DNA from: Piscinibacter gummiphilus
Lineage (GTDB): Bacteria > Pseudomonadota > Gammaproteobacteria > Burkholderiales > Burkholderiaceae_C
Assembly: GCF_032681285.1 (NCBI RefSeq)
Contig: NZ_CP136336.1
Location: 310,001 to 374,000 of the forward strand
Length of the DNA: 64,000 nt
Direction of reading: 5' to 3'
A program made the position numbers and the translations under genes. Below the pieces are notes generated by a model. That model did no database searches. It was not told the DNA's origin and saw nothing but the letters and a program-made list of their open reading frames with translations. Positions within the stretch are counted from its first letter, which is position 1, and every line of letters begins with the position of its first letter. Below, one piece after another: positions 8,696 to 17,896 of this stretch.

Positions 8696-10582
8696 ATGTG
8701 GCGCGGTGCGGCGCTGTGCCTCGCGCTCGTGATGGGCGCGCTGCCCTGCGCGCCGGCCCGGGCGGCGTCGCCCGAGGCGCTGGCCCTGCGCATCGACCAC
8801 GCCACCCTGCATGAGTTGGGCGACGCCGGCTCGACGCTGGAGCTGACCACGCTGCCGGCACGGCTCACGCGAGCGCCGCGTGTCTTCCGCCACTACCGGC
8901 TCGAAGCAGGGTTCGATCTGCCCGACAAGACGGCCGCGCCGCTGTGGGCGATCTACCACCACCAGCTCAGCGACGGCGCCCGTGTGCGGGTGAACGGCGT
9001 GGTGGTCGGCGACGTGGCCACCTCCACGCCCACGACCGCCGTGCTCAACGTGCGGCCCTACATGTTCGTGCTGCCGGTGGAGCTGCTGCGCAACGGGCCC
9101 AACCGGATCGAGATGGAATGGGCCACGCACGACTCGATGGTCCACGTGGCCGGCATGGTGGTGGGGCCTTTCGACTTGGTGCGCGCCCATTACGAGCGCC
9201 GCTTCTTCTGGCAGAACACGATGGCCCAGGTGGGCCTCGACTTCGCGCTCGTCAACGCGGCGATGCTGATGGGCATCTTCGCGTTGCGCCGCAGCGAGGT
9301 GCGCTACCTGCTGATGGGCCTGACGGCGCTGAGCTGGGCCAACGTGTGCTTCGCCTACCTGCTGCCACCGATGCCGGCCGCGCTGTACCCGTACTGGCTC
9401 TTCGTGCGCATCCTCGGCATCTCGGGCGTGGCCGCCTGCTGCTGGCTGGTGCTGTGGCTCGAGACCGCGCCCGAGCGCCAGGGCTTCGGGCGCTTGTGCG
9501 TCGCGTGGGCGATGGTGGGGCCGCTGTGGTACCTGGGTGATCTCTGGCTTCACAACAGCACGGACTCGAGCCGCCTGGAGGCGGTGTGGGGCAGCGCGCT
9601 GCTCGCGCTCGGCCTGTACCCGCTCTTCCGGCTGGCGCGGGCGCTGCTGCGCCGGTGGGACTGGCGGCGCGGCGTGTACCTGATCGCCGCCGTGGCCGGC
9701 ATCCTCACCGGCGGCGCCGACCTGCTCATGTCGGCCACCGGCCAGAGTGTGTTCGGCGCCATCGGCTATTCGGCGCAGGCCACCTCGCCCTTGTGGTTCA
9801 CGGCGATGGTGGCGGTGCTGGTGAAGGACTTCGCCACCTTCCTCGTCGCCCAGCGCCAGCAGAACGAGCTGATGGCCCGCAAGCTCGAAGAGCAGCAGCT
9901 CACCCTGCAACGCCTGCACGAGCAGAGCCAGCAGCGCGAGCGGGAGCGCGCGGCGCTGGAAGAGCGCCAGCGCATCATGCAAGACATCCACGACGGCCTC
10001 GGCTCGCAGCTCGTGAGCTCGCTGGCCCTCAGCGAGCGGGGCGAGCTCGATGCGCAGCAGACGAGTGCACTGCTGCGCGAGTGCATCGACGACCTGCGCC
10101 TGGCCATCGACAGCCTGTCGGGCGACGAAGATGCGTTTGCCGTGATGGCCGGCAACCTGCGCTTCCGCATGGCGCCGCGCCTGCGTGCCGCCGGCATCAC
10201 GCTCACCTGGCACAGCGCCGGCCTGCAGGACTCGGCCGTGATCCCGGCCGCGCATGCGCTGCCGCTGCTGCGCATCCTGCAGGAGAGTCTCAGCAACGCG
10301 CTCAAGCACTCGCAGGCCACCCGCATCGCGGTGACGCTCACGAGCGACGCCGACCACCTTCACATCACGGTGCAGGACAACGGACGTGGCCTGTCGGAGC
10401 AGCCGGCCTCGCGCGGCAAGGGCGTGGGCATCATGGAAAAGCGTGCCCGCAGCATCGGCGCGCGCTTGCGCATCGAGAGTTCGGAGGGCACCACCGTGCA
10501 GGTGTTCCTGCCGCTCGCGCCGCATCGCAGCGCGCCCACCGGCGTCGACGGTCACGCGGCGGGTGGTGTCAGCGCTCTCTGA
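8696..10582 (+). CDS. 7TMR-DISM-type sensor histidine kinase (HisKA_3)
   Basis: A 628-residue membrane sensor. A signal peptide (cleavage near ARAAS) precedes a roughly 170-residue periplasmic beta domain of 7TMR-DISM type, then about seven transmembrane helices (residues about 185-380), a coiled coil rich in Gln/Glu (about 385-425), the HisKA_3 phospho-acceptor DIHDGLGSQL and an ATPase domain with the N box ESLSNALKHS and glycine motifs DNGRGLS and GKGVGIM. The extracellular domain type usually binds carbohydrates or other small ligands. It pairs with the response regulator encoded directly upstream. The patatin and xylanase genes nearby are possible targets, but the sequence does not show this. 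Confidence 0.93.
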   Translation: MWRGAALCLALVMGALPCAPARAASPEALALRIDHATLHELGDAGSTLELTTLPARLTRAPRVFRHYRLEAGFDLPDKTAAPLWAIYHHQLSDGARVRVNGVVVGDVATSTPTTAVLNVRPYMFVLPVELLRNGPNRIEMEWATHDSMVHVAGMVVGPFDLVRAHYERRFFWQNTMAQVGLDFALVNAAMLMGIFALRRSEVRYLLMGLTALSWANVCFAYLLPPMPAALYPYWLFVRILGISGVAACCWLVLWLETAPERQGFGRLCVAWAMVGPLWYLGDLWLHNSTDSSRLEAVWGSALLALGLYPLFRLARALLRRWDWRRGVYLIAAVAGILTGGADLLMSATGQSVFGAIGYSAQATSPLWFTAMVAVLVKDFATFLVAQRQQNELMARKLEEQQLTLQRLHEQSQQRERERAALEERQRIMQDIHDGLGSQLVSSLALSERGELDAQQTSALLRECIDDLRLAIDSLSGDEDAFAVMAGNLRFRMAPRLRAAGITLTWHSAGLQDSAVIPAAHALPLLRILQESLSNALKHSQATRIAVTLTSDADHLHITVQDNGRGLSEQPASRGKGVGIMEKRARSIGARLRIESSEGTTVQVFLPLAPHRSAPTGVDGHAAGGVSAL

Positions 10583-11243
10583 GCAGCAGGGCCCGTGCGC
10601 GCTGCAGCTCGGGCCCTTTGAAGCGGTGCGCGAGTTCGGCCTCTTGCGCCGCGGCCGGCAAGGGCTGCAAGGCGGCCCGGGCCTCGTCGAGCCGGCGCGT
10701 CCAGTCCCAGCGGGCAAGGTCCTGGGCGCGCAGCCGCTCCGCCGCGGCGGCTCCGAACTGGCTGGCACGCTGGGTGTGCAATGCCTGGGCGTCGGCCTCG
10801 GTGGCGGGCGGGTCGGGGATGAGCAGCGCGCGGGGAGCGGCGGTGGGCCGCTTCGGCGTGGGCGGTGTGGCCTCGGGCGCCGGGTTGTTCGGCAGCTGCG
10901 CCTGCGGCTCGCCGCGCAGCACGGCGAGGTGGGCGTCCCACGCGGCCAGCGTTTCCGTGGCGACGGTGGCGCCACGCTCGCGCGTCACCTCACGTTCGAT
11001 GAAACGGCGCAGCTCGGGCAGGCTGGTCTCGCCGAGCGCGGTGAGCAGGTGGTCGAAGCGGCGCAGCAGCAGCGATTCGGCCTCGCGGCGCTGGCCGGGT
11101 GCGGCCCAGGCGCCGTCGAGGTCGGTGCCGCGCAGCGAGCCGCGGGCGCGCACGTCATCCACGCTGCGCGGGGCATGGGCGGGCGGCGCGGCACACGCGG
11201 CGAGGCCGGTGGTGAGCAGGCACAGCATCAGCACGCGCTTCAT
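10569..11243 (-). CDS. Shortened lipase foldase (Lif/LipB family), probable lipoprotein
   Basis: A 224-residue protein, against about 310-350 for typical Lif proteins. It contains the Lif signature form RFDHLLTALGE (family pattern RxxFDYxLSAxGE) near residue 80 and ends like its upstream paralogue (GPELQRARALLL). Unlike normal foldases, which have an N-terminal transmembrane anchor, this copy begins with a lipoprotein signal (LTTGLAAC, Cys17), followed by a short Pro/Ala-rich linker where the helical extended domain should be. It starts two bases after the stop of the second lipase. It may be a minimal steric chaperone for that lipase or a decaying duplicate. The frame is intact and coding-like. 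Confidence 0.75.
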   Translation of the reverse strand: MKRVLMLCLLTTGLAACAAPPAHAPRSVDDVRARGSLRGTDLDGAWAAPGQRREAESLLLRRFDHLLTALGETSLPELRRFIEREVTRERGATVATETLAAWDAHLAVLRGEPQAQLPNNPAPEATPPTPKRPTAAPRALLIPDPPATEADAQALHTQRASQFGAAAAERLRAQDLARWDWTRRLDEARAALQPLPAAAQEAELAHRFKGPELQRARALLLRER

Positions 11244-11245
11244 CG

Positions 11246-12169
11246 TCACAGCCCCAGCTTGCGCAAGCGGTTGGCGTGCAGCCGGTAGACCGCCAGCGGG
11301 TCGGGCGACAGTGGCGCGCGCAGGCCCAGCGCCTGGTTCACCTCGTCGAGGTGGTTCCACTCGTAGTCGTCGCGCAGCACCGTGCCCCAGTGGCTGGAGC
11401 AGCGGCCGACGAGCCCGTCGTTGGGTTCGTCACCGAAGTCGCGGCTGGTGATGGCCAGCACGGCGTCGCTGGCGTCGAGCGCGTTGGTGGTGACGCGCGT
11501 GCCACTCATCGAAAAGTAGTGCACGCCGTTGACTACCGCCGCCCCTTCGCCGCAGGGCGTGAACGGCATGGCCTGCGGGAAGCGGCGGTTGAACACGGCG
11601 GCGCCGGCACTGTCGAGTGAGGCCAGCGCGCCCAGCGCGTCTTGCGGCAGGCTCGGCTGCCCCGCGAGCCACGACAGGGCGCCCGACAAGGTGTTGGCCA
11701 GCCATGCCGGCACGCTGCTGCTGCGCGAGAGGTCCTTCATCGCATCGGCGGTCTTGCTGCCGGTGTGCGGCGAGCCGATGGTGGTCACCGAGGCCACGAG
11801 CTCGGGCGCCACAGCGGCGACATAGCGCGCGGTGGGGCCGCCGTGGCTGTGGCCGATCAGGTGGAATTTCTCGTGGCCGTAGGCGGCCTTCAGCGCGAGC
11901 AGTTCCTGCAGCAACTGCTCGCCGCGCACTTCGGACAGGTTCGCTGCCGACACCGCCGGCGCGTAAACCGTGGCGCCGCCCTCGCGCAACGCATCGGCGA
12001 TGCCGTGAAAGTAGTCGAGCGGCCCGATGGTGTGGAAGCCGAAGAGGCCATGCACCAGCACGATCGGGTAGCGCGTGGCGGTGTAGCCGTCGGCAGCGTG
12101 GGCGTGGGTCGCGCACGCCAGCATCACGGTCAGCAGCAGGCGCAGCAGGCGGGCGGTGAGAGTCGTCAC
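11246..12169 (-). CDS. Secreted triacylglycerol lipase, family I.1/I.2, second copy
   Basis: A 307-residue alpha/beta hydrolase with signal peptide (cleavage near AHAAD). The oxyanion motif IVLVHGLFGF, nucleophile GHSHGG (Ser about residue 115), Asp in EPNDGLVG and His in WNHLDEVNQ form the triad and calcium region of foldase-dependent bacterial lipases. Two cysteines (PCGEG and GRCSSHWG) can form the conserved disulfide. It closely resembles the first lipase of this operon over its full length. Secretion probably follows the Sec/type II route after foldase-assisted folding. It begins 16 bases after the upstream foldase gene. Confidence 0.92.
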   Translation of the reverse strand: MTTLTARLLRLLLTVMLACATHAHAADGYTATRYPIVLVHGLFGFHTIGPLDYFHGIADALREGGATVYAPAVSAANLSEVRGEQLLQELLALKAAYGHEKFHLIGHSHGGPTARYVAAVAPELVASVTTIGSPHTGSKTADAMKDLSRSSSVPAWLANTLSGALSWLAGQPSLPQDALGALASLDSAGAAVFNRRFPQAMPFTPCGEGAAVVNGVHYFSMSGTRVTTNALDASDAVLAITSRDFGDEPNDGLVGRCSSHWGTVLRDDYEWNHLDEVNQALGLRAPLSPDPLAVYRLHANRLRKLGL

Positions 12170-12185
12170 GCCCGCGATTGTGGCG

Positions 12186-13133
12186 TCAGCGTTCTTTCAG
12201 CAACAAGGCGCGCGCGCGTTGCAGCTCCGAGCCGCTGAAGTGTTGGGCGAGGTGGTCTTCCTGCGCCTGCTGGCGTTGCGGGGCCGACAAGTTCGGGGCC
12301 GCGGCGAGTGTGTTCAGCGTCTGCTGTGCGGCGGCGAGGCGGCGCTCCCAATCGGCCCAGGCCTGGTCTTCGTTGCGCAGGCGCTCGGCAGCGTCGGCCC
12401 CCAGTTGTTGCACACGTTGGGCATGCAGCTGGTCGGCGTTCGTGTTGGCGTTGGCGACGAGCAAGGCGGTGTGCTCGGGTTCGACGCTCACACCGGCCTT
12501 GCGTTGTTCGATGTGCTGCGCGAAGGCGGCTTCTTCGTCGGCGTAGAACGCCTGCGCCCAGTCGCGGCCCAGCAGCTGTTGGCGCACCTGGCTGCGCTCG
12601 GCCAGCGCAGCGGCCCAGGTCGTCGGGTCGGCCACGTTCGGTGCGTGGCGGAAGCGGTGTTGCTGCAGGGCGATGTAGCGGTCCCATACGGCCAGCACCT
12701 GGCGTGCGGCGGCAGCGCTTTTCTGTGCGGTGACTTCCTGCTCGATCCAGTGGCGCAGTTGCGCGGGGTCGGCTTCGCCGAGCGAGGTGAGCAGGTAGTC
12801 GAAGCGCTGGCGGAGCGTTCGGCTCGGCTGCAGTTGCCCATCGACCCAGCGGCCCCAGTCGCCATCGAGCTCCGACTCGCGCAGCGAGCCGCGCTCGAGG
12901 ACGGTTTGCACGTGGGCGCGTGCGGCATCGGCGGCGCGCGCCGCATCGGCGTTGTGCTGCACGGCTGGCAGCGGCTCGCCGCGTGCGTAGGGGCTGAAGT
13001 TCCAGTCGGTGAAGACCGGCGCAGCCGCTTGTGGCCGCTGGCCGTCTTCGGATGAGAGCCACCCGTAGGCGGCCCACACCAATGCAAGTGCGAGCGGCAC
13101 CGCGCCGTAGAGCCAACGGTGCCGCGCGAGCAT
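12186..13133 (-). CDS. lifO: Lipase-specific foldase (steric chaperone)
   Basis: A 315-residue protein with an N-terminal membrane anchor (LYGAVPLALALVWAAYGW), then a periplasmic part with the Lif signature RQRFDYLLTSLGE, long Gln/Glu/Arg/Ala-rich helices and the family's C-terminal end. Lif proteins clamp around the secreted lipase in the periplasm and allow it to reach the active fold. Its ATG overlaps the stop of the first lipase by one base (TGATG), an arrangement expected for 1:1 expression of enzyme and chaperone. Full length for the family, so this is the canonical copy. Confidence 0.92.
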   Translation of the reverse strand: MLARHRWLYGAVPLALALVWAAYGWLSSEDGQRPQAAAPVFTDWNFSPYARGEPLPAVQHNADAARAADAARAHVQTVLERGSLRESELDGDWGRWVDGQLQPSRTLRQRFDYLLTSLGEADPAQLRHWIEQEVTAQKSAAAARQVLAVWDRYIALQQHRFRHAPNVADPTTWAAALAERSQVRQQLLGRDWAQAFYADEEAAFAQHIEQRKAGVSVEPEHTALLVANANTNADQLHAQRVQQLGADAAERLRNEDQAWADWERRLAAAQQTLNTLAAAPNLSAPQRQQAQEDHLAQHFSGSELQRARALLLKER

Positions 13134-14080
13134 CACAGGCCGGCCGACTTGATGCGGTTGGCCTGGGCGCGATAGAACGCCACCGGGTCCTGCGAGAAGA
13201 GGCCCCGCAGGCCGAAGGCCTGGTTCACCTCGTCGAGGTGGTTCCATGCGTAGTTGTCTTTAAGCACCGTGCCCCAGTGGCTGGAGCACTGGCCCACGAG
13301 ACCATCGTTCTGCTCGAAGCCGAAGACCACGCTGCTGCCCACCAGCAGCGCGTCGCTCACGTCGAGCACGTTGGTCGCGACGCTCGTGCCGCCGACCGAC
13401 CAGTAGCGGATGTTGTTCACCGAGGCCGGGCCCTGGCCGCACGACGAGGTGGGCTTGCCTTGCGGAAAGCGCCGGTTGAAGTCGGCCGCACCCCGCGTGC
13501 TGAGCGACTTGAGCGAGCCCAGCGCATCCTGCGGCAGCGTCGGCGAGCCGGAGAGGAAGGCGATGGTGGCGGCAAGGCCGTTGGCGAGCGTGGCGGCGAA
13601 GCCGGTGGTGCCAGTCCACGAGGTCACGGTCTCGATCGCATCGGCCACCTTGCTGCCGGCGTGCGGCGAGCCGACCGTCGTCACCGAGGCGATGAGTTCA
13701 GGTGCAACTGCCGCGACGTAGCGTGCGGTGGGCCCGCCGTGGCTGTGGCCGATGAGGTTGAACTTCTGGTGGCCGTAGGCGGCCTTGTACGAGCGCAATG
13801 CGCGCAGCAGTTGTTCACCGCGCGCTTCGGACGTTTCCGCCCCCGACACGCTCGGTGTGTAGACGGTGGCGCCGCCACTGCGGAGCGCGCTCACGATGCC
13901 GTACCAGTAGCTCACCGGCCCGATGGCATCGAAGCCGAAGGCGCCGTGCACGAGCACGACGGGGTACTTGGTCTGGGTGTAGGTGTCGGCGGCAACGGCG
14001 TGCGTGGCGGCGCCGAACGAAAGGCCTGCAGCGAGCGCGGCACTGCACAGGCCGCGCATCAGGCGATGGCGAAAGGTCAT
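13133..14080 (-). CDS. lipA: Secreted triacylglycerol lipase, family I.1/I.2, first copy
   Basis: A 315-residue lipase: signal peptide ending near HAVAAD, oxyanion YPVVLVHGAFGF, nucleophile IGHSHGGPTARY, Asp in EQNDGLVG, His in WNHLDEVNQ, and two cysteines that can form the conserved disulfide. CAGGAGA precedes the ATG. It is the first gene of a four-gene operon (lipase, foldase, lipase, foldase) with spacings of -1, 16 and 2 bases. It hydrolyses long-chain triacylglycerols outside the cell. The region between this gene and malate synthase holds a large inverted-repeat structure. Confidence 0.93.
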   Translation of the reverse strand: MTFRHRLMRGLCSAALAAGLSFGAATHAVAADTYTQTKYPVVLVHGAFGFDAIGPVSYWYGIVSALRSGGATVYTPSVSGAETSEARGEQLLRALRSYKAAYGHQKFNLIGHSHGGPTARYVAAVAPELIASVTTVGSPHAGSKVADAIETVTSWTGTTGFAATLANGLAATIAFLSGSPTLPQDALGSLKSLSTRGAADFNRRFPQGKPTSSCGQGPASVNNIRYWSVGGTSVATNVLDVSDALLVGSSVVFGFEQNDGLVGQCSSHWGTVLKDNYAWNHLDEVNQAFGLRGLFSQDPVAFYRAQANRIKSAGL

Positions 14081-14277
14081 GGATTTGTCTCCTGTTTGGG
14101 GTGAGCTGCGTCACGCTCTCCCGGCGATGACGATCACCGCTCGGCCACTGACGGGTCGATACGTTGATGGAGAAATTCTTGAACTGCGGCGTGGTTGGCG
14201 TAAGTGGCAATCCGCGCCAAAGGCTGGCGTGCTGTGCCAACCGGGGAGGGAGTTTCCCTGCTTCGTTGTTCGGAGCG

Positions 14278-14540
14278 GCGCCAAGGGGCTGGGGTGAGTG
14301 AATCCCTCCGTGTCCCCCGCGTTTGATCGCTCCCGCGATCAAACGCTCCTCCTTTACCTGCGGGATTCACTCACCCCAGCCCCTTGGCGCGACGCACCGT
14401 GCCCGCTCGAAAACTAACGCAGGGCACCGTGTGTCGCGAGAAGGGTTTGGGGACGCGGATTCCGTAAGTAAAGGAGGAGGGCTGGGCTGCAAGCCCAGCC
14501 CGGGGGACATGGAGGAATCCGCGTCCCCAAACCCTTCTCG
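14278..14540. repeat. Nested inverted-repeat array (two palindromic elements in opposite orientation)
   Basis: Element A: perfect 29-bp arms at 14278-14306 and 14362-14390 enclose a 12-bp-stem hairpin (14319-14330/14335-14346). Element B: perfect 27-bp arms at 14437-14463 and 14514-14540 enclose a 10-bp-stem hairpin (14479-14488/14492-14501). Both carry the same blocks around the inner hairpin, TGTCCCCCG and CTCCTCCTTTAC, but on opposite strands (14311-14319 and 14346-14357; reverse at 14501-14509 and 14468-14479). The link between them holds a 15-of-17 inverted repeat (14388-14404/14422-14438). Arm sequences differ between A and B while pairing stays perfect. No gene is supported here; frames on both strands are by-products of the symmetry. 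Confidence 0.85.
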
Positions 14541-14560
14541 TCGCGCCAATCCACGCACAC

Positions 14561-14589
14561 AAAGAAAAACGGCGCCCCAATGGACGCCG
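14561..14589 (-). terminator. Terminator of malate synthase
   Basis: On the reverse strand CGGCGTCC pairs with GGGCGCCG (one G-T wobble) around ATTG and is followed by TTTTTCTTT. It begins 22 bases after the glcB stop codon. Confidence 0.8.
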
Positions 14590-14610
14590 CTTTCAATCAA
14601 CGAAGAAGAA

Positions 14611-16809
14611 TCAGCGCGAAGCCGCCTTCAACTTCAAGCGCCACGCATGCAGCAACGGCTCGGTGTAGCCGCTCGGCTGTTCCTTGCCCTTGAAGACGAG
14701 GTCGAGCGCCGCTTGGTAGGCCATCGAAGTCTTCGCGTTGCCCGCGAGCTTCTTGTAGAGCGGGTCACCGGCGTTCTGCTTGTCGACCACCGTCGCCATG
14801 CGTTCAAAGGTGTCGCGCACCTGCTTCTCGGTCACGACCTTGTGCTCCAGCCAGTTGGCGATGTGCTGGCTGCTGATGCGCAGCGTGGCACGGTCTTCCA
14901 TCAGGCCGACGTTGTGGATGTCGGGCACCTTGGAGCAGCCCACGCCCTGGTCGATCCAGCGCACCACGTAGCCGAGGATGCCCTGCACGTTGTTGTCGAG
15001 CTCTTGTTGACGCTCGGCGGCCGACCAAGTCGCTTCCTTCACCACCGGAACTTGCAGCAGGCCCTTGAGCAGCTCGTCGCGCATCTCGTCGGCGTCGGTC
15101 TTTTCCAGTTGCTTCTGCACGTCGCTCACCTTCACCTGGTGATAGTGCAGGGCGTGCAGCGTGGCGGCCGTCGGCGAAGGCACCCAGGCGGTGTTGGCGC
15201 CGGCCTTGGGGTGCACGATCTTCTGCTCCAGCATGCCGGCCATCAGGTCGGGCATGGCCCACATGCCCTTGCCGATCTGTGCGCGGCCACGCAGGCCCAT
15301 GCCGAGGCCGACGAGCACGTTGCTCTTCTCGTAGGCCTGGATCCAGGCGCTGGTCTTCATGTCGCCCTTGCGCATCATCGGACCGGCCAGCATCGCGGTG
15401 TGCATCTCGTCGCCGGTGCGGTCGAGGAAGCCGGTGTTGATGAAGGCGACGCGGCTGGCAGCCGCGGCGATGCAGGCCTTGAGGTTGACGCTGGTGCGGC
15501 GCTCCTCGTCCATGATGCCGAGCTTCACGGTGCTGTCGGCAAGGCCCAGCAGTTGCTCAACGCGGCTGAAGAGTTCGGCGGCGAAGGCCACTTCATCGGG
15601 GCCGTGCATCTTCGGCTTCACGATGTAGACGCTGCCGGTGCGCGAGTTGCGGATTTTCTTGTTGCCGGTGCGCTTCAAGTCGTGCAGCGCGATCGTGGTC
15701 GTGACGACCGCGTCCATGATGCCTTCCGGAATTTCCTTTCCGTCACCGTAGAGGATCGCCGGGTTGGTCATCAGGTGGCCCACGTTGCGCACGAAGAGCA
15801 GTGAGCGGCCATGCAGCACCACTTCGCCCTTGCCCTTCGGTGCGGTGTACACGCGGTCTTCGTTCAGGCCGCGGGTGAAGGTCTTGCCGCCCTTGCTCAC
15901 CTCTTCGGTCAGCGTGCCCTTCAGGATGCCGAGCCAGTTGCTGTAGGCCAGCAGCTTGTCTTCGGCGTCCACCGCGGCGACGGAGTCCTCGAGGTCGAGG
16001 ATGGTCGAGAGCGCGGCTTCGAGCACCAGGTCGCTCACGCCGGCAGGGTCGGTCTTGCCGATGGGGGTGTTGCGGTCGATGCGGATGTCGAGGTGCAGGC
16101 CGTTGTGCGCGAGCAGCACCGACGTGGGCGACTTTGCGTCACCCTGGTAGCCGACGAACTGGTCCTTCTCTTCGAGGCCGGTGGTCTTGCCGTTCTTGAG
16201 TGTGACGACGAGCTTGCCGTCTCCGACGGCGTAGCCCACGGAGTCGATGTGCGAGCCCTTCTTCAGCGGCGCGGTGCGATCGAGCACGTAGCGGGCGTAC
16301 TCGATGACCTTGGCGCCGCGCACCGGGTTGTAGGCCCCGGCACGCTCGGCGCCATCCTTTTCGCTGATGGCGTCGGTGCCGTAGAGCGCGTCGTACAGCG
16401 AACCCCAGCGGGCGTTGGCGGCGTTGAGCGCATAACGCGCATTGAGGATGGGCACCACCAGCTGCGGGCCGGCCTGCGTCGCCAGTTCTGCGTCGACGTT
16501 CTTGGTCGTGGCCTTGGCCTTCTTGGGCGGGGGCACGAGGTAGCCGATCTTCTCGAGGTGGGCGCGGTAGGCCTTCATGTTGGAGATCGGGCCGGGGTTG
16601 GCGGTGTGCCACTGGTCCATCTCGGTCTGCAGGCGGTCGCGCTCGGCCAGCAGGGCGATGTTCTTCGGCGCGAGGTCGCGCACGATGGCGTCGAAGCCCT
16701 TCCAGAAATCGGCAGCGGCGACGCCCGTGCCGGGCAGCACCTCGGTTTCGATGAAGCGGTGCAGGTTGGAATCGACCTGCAGGCCGTGGACGGTGGTGCG
16801 TGCGGACAT
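14611..16809 (-). CDS. glcB: Malate synthase G
   Basis: A 732-residue enzyme of the glyoxylate cycle that condenses glyoxylate with acetyl-CoA to malate in the cytoplasm. The length and motifs are those of the G isoform: VLRFD-type barrel regions such as [45 protein letters not shown] near the C-terminus, and the [12 protein letters not shown] segment. AAAGGAGAGG precedes the ATG at 16809. It stands alone with its own terminator and is divergently transcribed from a LysR-type regulator gene, which is the likely controller. No isocitrate lyase gene is in the window. Fatty-acid use via fadD (33 kb) would feed this pathway. Confidence 0.97.
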   Translation of the reverse strand: MSARTTVHGLQVDSNLHRFIETEVLPGTGVAAADFWKGFDAIVRDLAPKNIALLAERDRLQTEMDQWHTANPGPISNMKAYRAHLEKIGYLVPPPKKAKATTKNVDAELATQAGPQLVVPILNARYALNAANARWGSLYDALYGTDAISEKDGAERAGAYNPVRGAKVIEYARYVLDRTAPLKKGSHIDSVGYAVGDGKLVVTLKNGKTTGLEEKDQFVGYQGDAKSPTSVLLAHNGLHLDIRIDRNTPIGKTDPAGVSDLVLEAALSTILDLEDSVAAVDAEDKLLAYSNWLGILKGTLTEEVSKGGKTFTRGLNEDRVYTAPKGKGEVVLHGRSLLFVRNVGHLMTNPAILYGDGKEIPEGIMDAVVTTTIALHDLKRTGNKKIRNSRTGSVYIVKPKMHGPDEVAFAAELFSRVEQLLGLADSTVKLGIMDEERRTSVNLKACIAAAASRVAFINTGFLDRTGDEMHTAMLAGPMMRKGDMKTSAWIQAYEKSNVLVGLGMGLRGRAQIGKGMWAMPDLMAGMLEQKIVHPKAGANTAWVPSPTAATLHALHYHQVKVSDVQKQLEKTDADEMRDELLKGLLQVPVVKEATWSAAERQQELDNNVQGILGYVVRWIDQGVGCSKVPDIHNVGLMEDRATLRISSQHIANWLEHKVVTEKQVRDTFERMATVVDKQNAGDPLYKKLAGNAKTSMAYQAALDLVFKGKEQPSGYTEPLLHAWRLKLKAASR

Positions 16810-16911
16810 GAGCCCTCTCCTTTTATGTGCGGTGCAAAAAGACGAAAGGCGCCAATCTATTCGATCTCGCTGGAGAGAGTAAGTGGGCTCGAAGTTCGGG
16901 ATTCATGACTT

Positions 16912-16935
16912 GGAAGGGGGTAATCTCCGCCTTCC
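16912..16935. promoter_or_regulatory. Inverted repeat immediately before the LysR gene
   Basis: GGAAGG (16912-16917) and CCTTCC (16930-16935) form a dyad with a 12-base centre in the 126-base glcB/lysR intergenic region, ending at the LysR start codon. Its position suits autoregulation, but it does not fit the T-N11-A form well. Weak candidate. Confidence 0.25.
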
Positions 16936-17853
16936 ATGGACAAGCTCAAACAACTCGAATCCTTCGTCGCGGTGGCCGCCAAGGGCAGCCTGACCGCTGC
17001 CGCCGCCGCCGAGGGCATCGCCCCGGCGGTGGTGGGCCGGCGCATCGATGCGCTGGAAGAGCGGCTCGGCGTGAAGCTGCTCGTGCGCACCACCCGGCGC
17101 ATCACGCTCACCCACGAGGGCAGCGCCTTCCTCGAAGACTGCCAGCGCCTGCTGGCCGACCTGGCCACGGCCGAGGCGAGCGTCAGCGCCGGTGGCGTGA
17201 AAGCCAGTGGCTACTTGCGTATCACCGCGCCGGCCGGTTTCGGGCGCCGCCACGTGGCGCCGCTGGTGCCCGGCTTCGTGGCCCAGCACCCGGACGTGAA
17301 CGTGTCGCTCAACCTGTCGGACCGGCTGGTGGACATCGTGAACGAGGGCTACGACTGCGCCGTGCGCGTGGGCGACCTGCCCGAGAGCAGCCTCGTCAGC
17401 GTGCGCCTGGCCGACAACCGGCGGCTGTGCGTGGCGTCACCGAGCTACCTGGCCCGCGCCGGCACGCCGAAGCACCCGAACGACCTTGCCCAACACGACT
17501 GCCTCACCTTGAGCACCGAGGCCAGCCAGACCCGCGGCTGGGCCTTCACGCTCGATGGCGAGGTGAACCACCTGCGCCTGACCGGGCGACTCTCGTGCAA
17601 CGACGGGCAGGTGCTGCACGACTGGTGTCTCGCTGGCCTCGGCTTGGCGTGGCGTTCGACCTGGGAGGTGGAAAGCCACCTCGCGAGCGGCGACCTGGTG
17701 AGCGTGCTCGACGAGTACGCTGCGCCACCCAACGGCATCTACGCCGTGTTCGCGCAGCGCAAGCACCTGCCGCTGCGCGTGCGCTTGTGGGTCGACCACC
17801 TGAAGCAGACCTATGGCGACGCGGCGTACTGGAAGACGGTGAGCACGCCATGA
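16936..17853 (+). CDS. LysR-family transcriptional regulator
   Basis: A 305-residue LTTR. The N-terminal winged helix-turn-helix is clear (LKQLESFVAVAAKGSLTAAA, then VVGRRIDALEERLGVKLLVR). It is followed by the periplasmic-binding-like effector domain with GYLRITAPAGFGRRHVAPL, typical of the large CrgA/DsdC-like group of Burkholderiales regulators. It is transcribed away from glcB and probably regulates it or its own promoter through the 126-base shared region. Effector unknown. Its stop overlaps the bidirectional-looking terminator of the next gene. Confidence 0.93.
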   Translation: MDKLKQLESFVAVAAKGSLTAAAAAEGIAPAVVGRRIDALEERLGVKLLVRTTRRITLTHEGSAFLEDCQRLLADLATAEASVSAGGVKASGYLRITAPAGFGRRHVAPLVPGFVAQHPDVNVSLNLSDRLVDIVNEGYDCAVRVGDLPESSLVSVRLADNRRLCVASPSYLARAGTPKHPNDLAQHDCLTLSTEASQTRGWAFTLDGEVNHLRLTGRLSCNDGQVLHDWCLAGLGLAWRSTWEVESHLASGDLVSVLDEYAAPPNGIYAVFAQRKHLPLRVRLWVDHLKQTYGDAAYWKTVSTP

Positions 17854-17878
17854 AAAACGCCCGGCGATGCCGGGCGTT
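17852..17878 (-). terminator. Terminator of psiF (may also serve lysR)
   Basis: A 10-bp perfect stem AACGCCCGGC/GCCGGGCGTT with a three-base loop (17856-17878). On the reverse strand it is followed by a T run (TTTCA). It lies between the convergent lysR and psiF genes. Confidence 0.75.
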
Positions 17879-17896
17879 GGATCGAGGGCCGTCGGC

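Noticed and set aside
14200..14240. Sigma-54-like TGGC...TTGC sequences upstream of the lipase operon
   Set aside because: The GG and GC dinucleotides are not at the required spacing in either candidate, so no -24/-12 promoter can be claimed.
14323..14600. Several short frames on both strands with similar translations
   Set aside because: They mirror each other because they lie in the inverted repeats; no ribosome-binding site or conserved feature supports coding.
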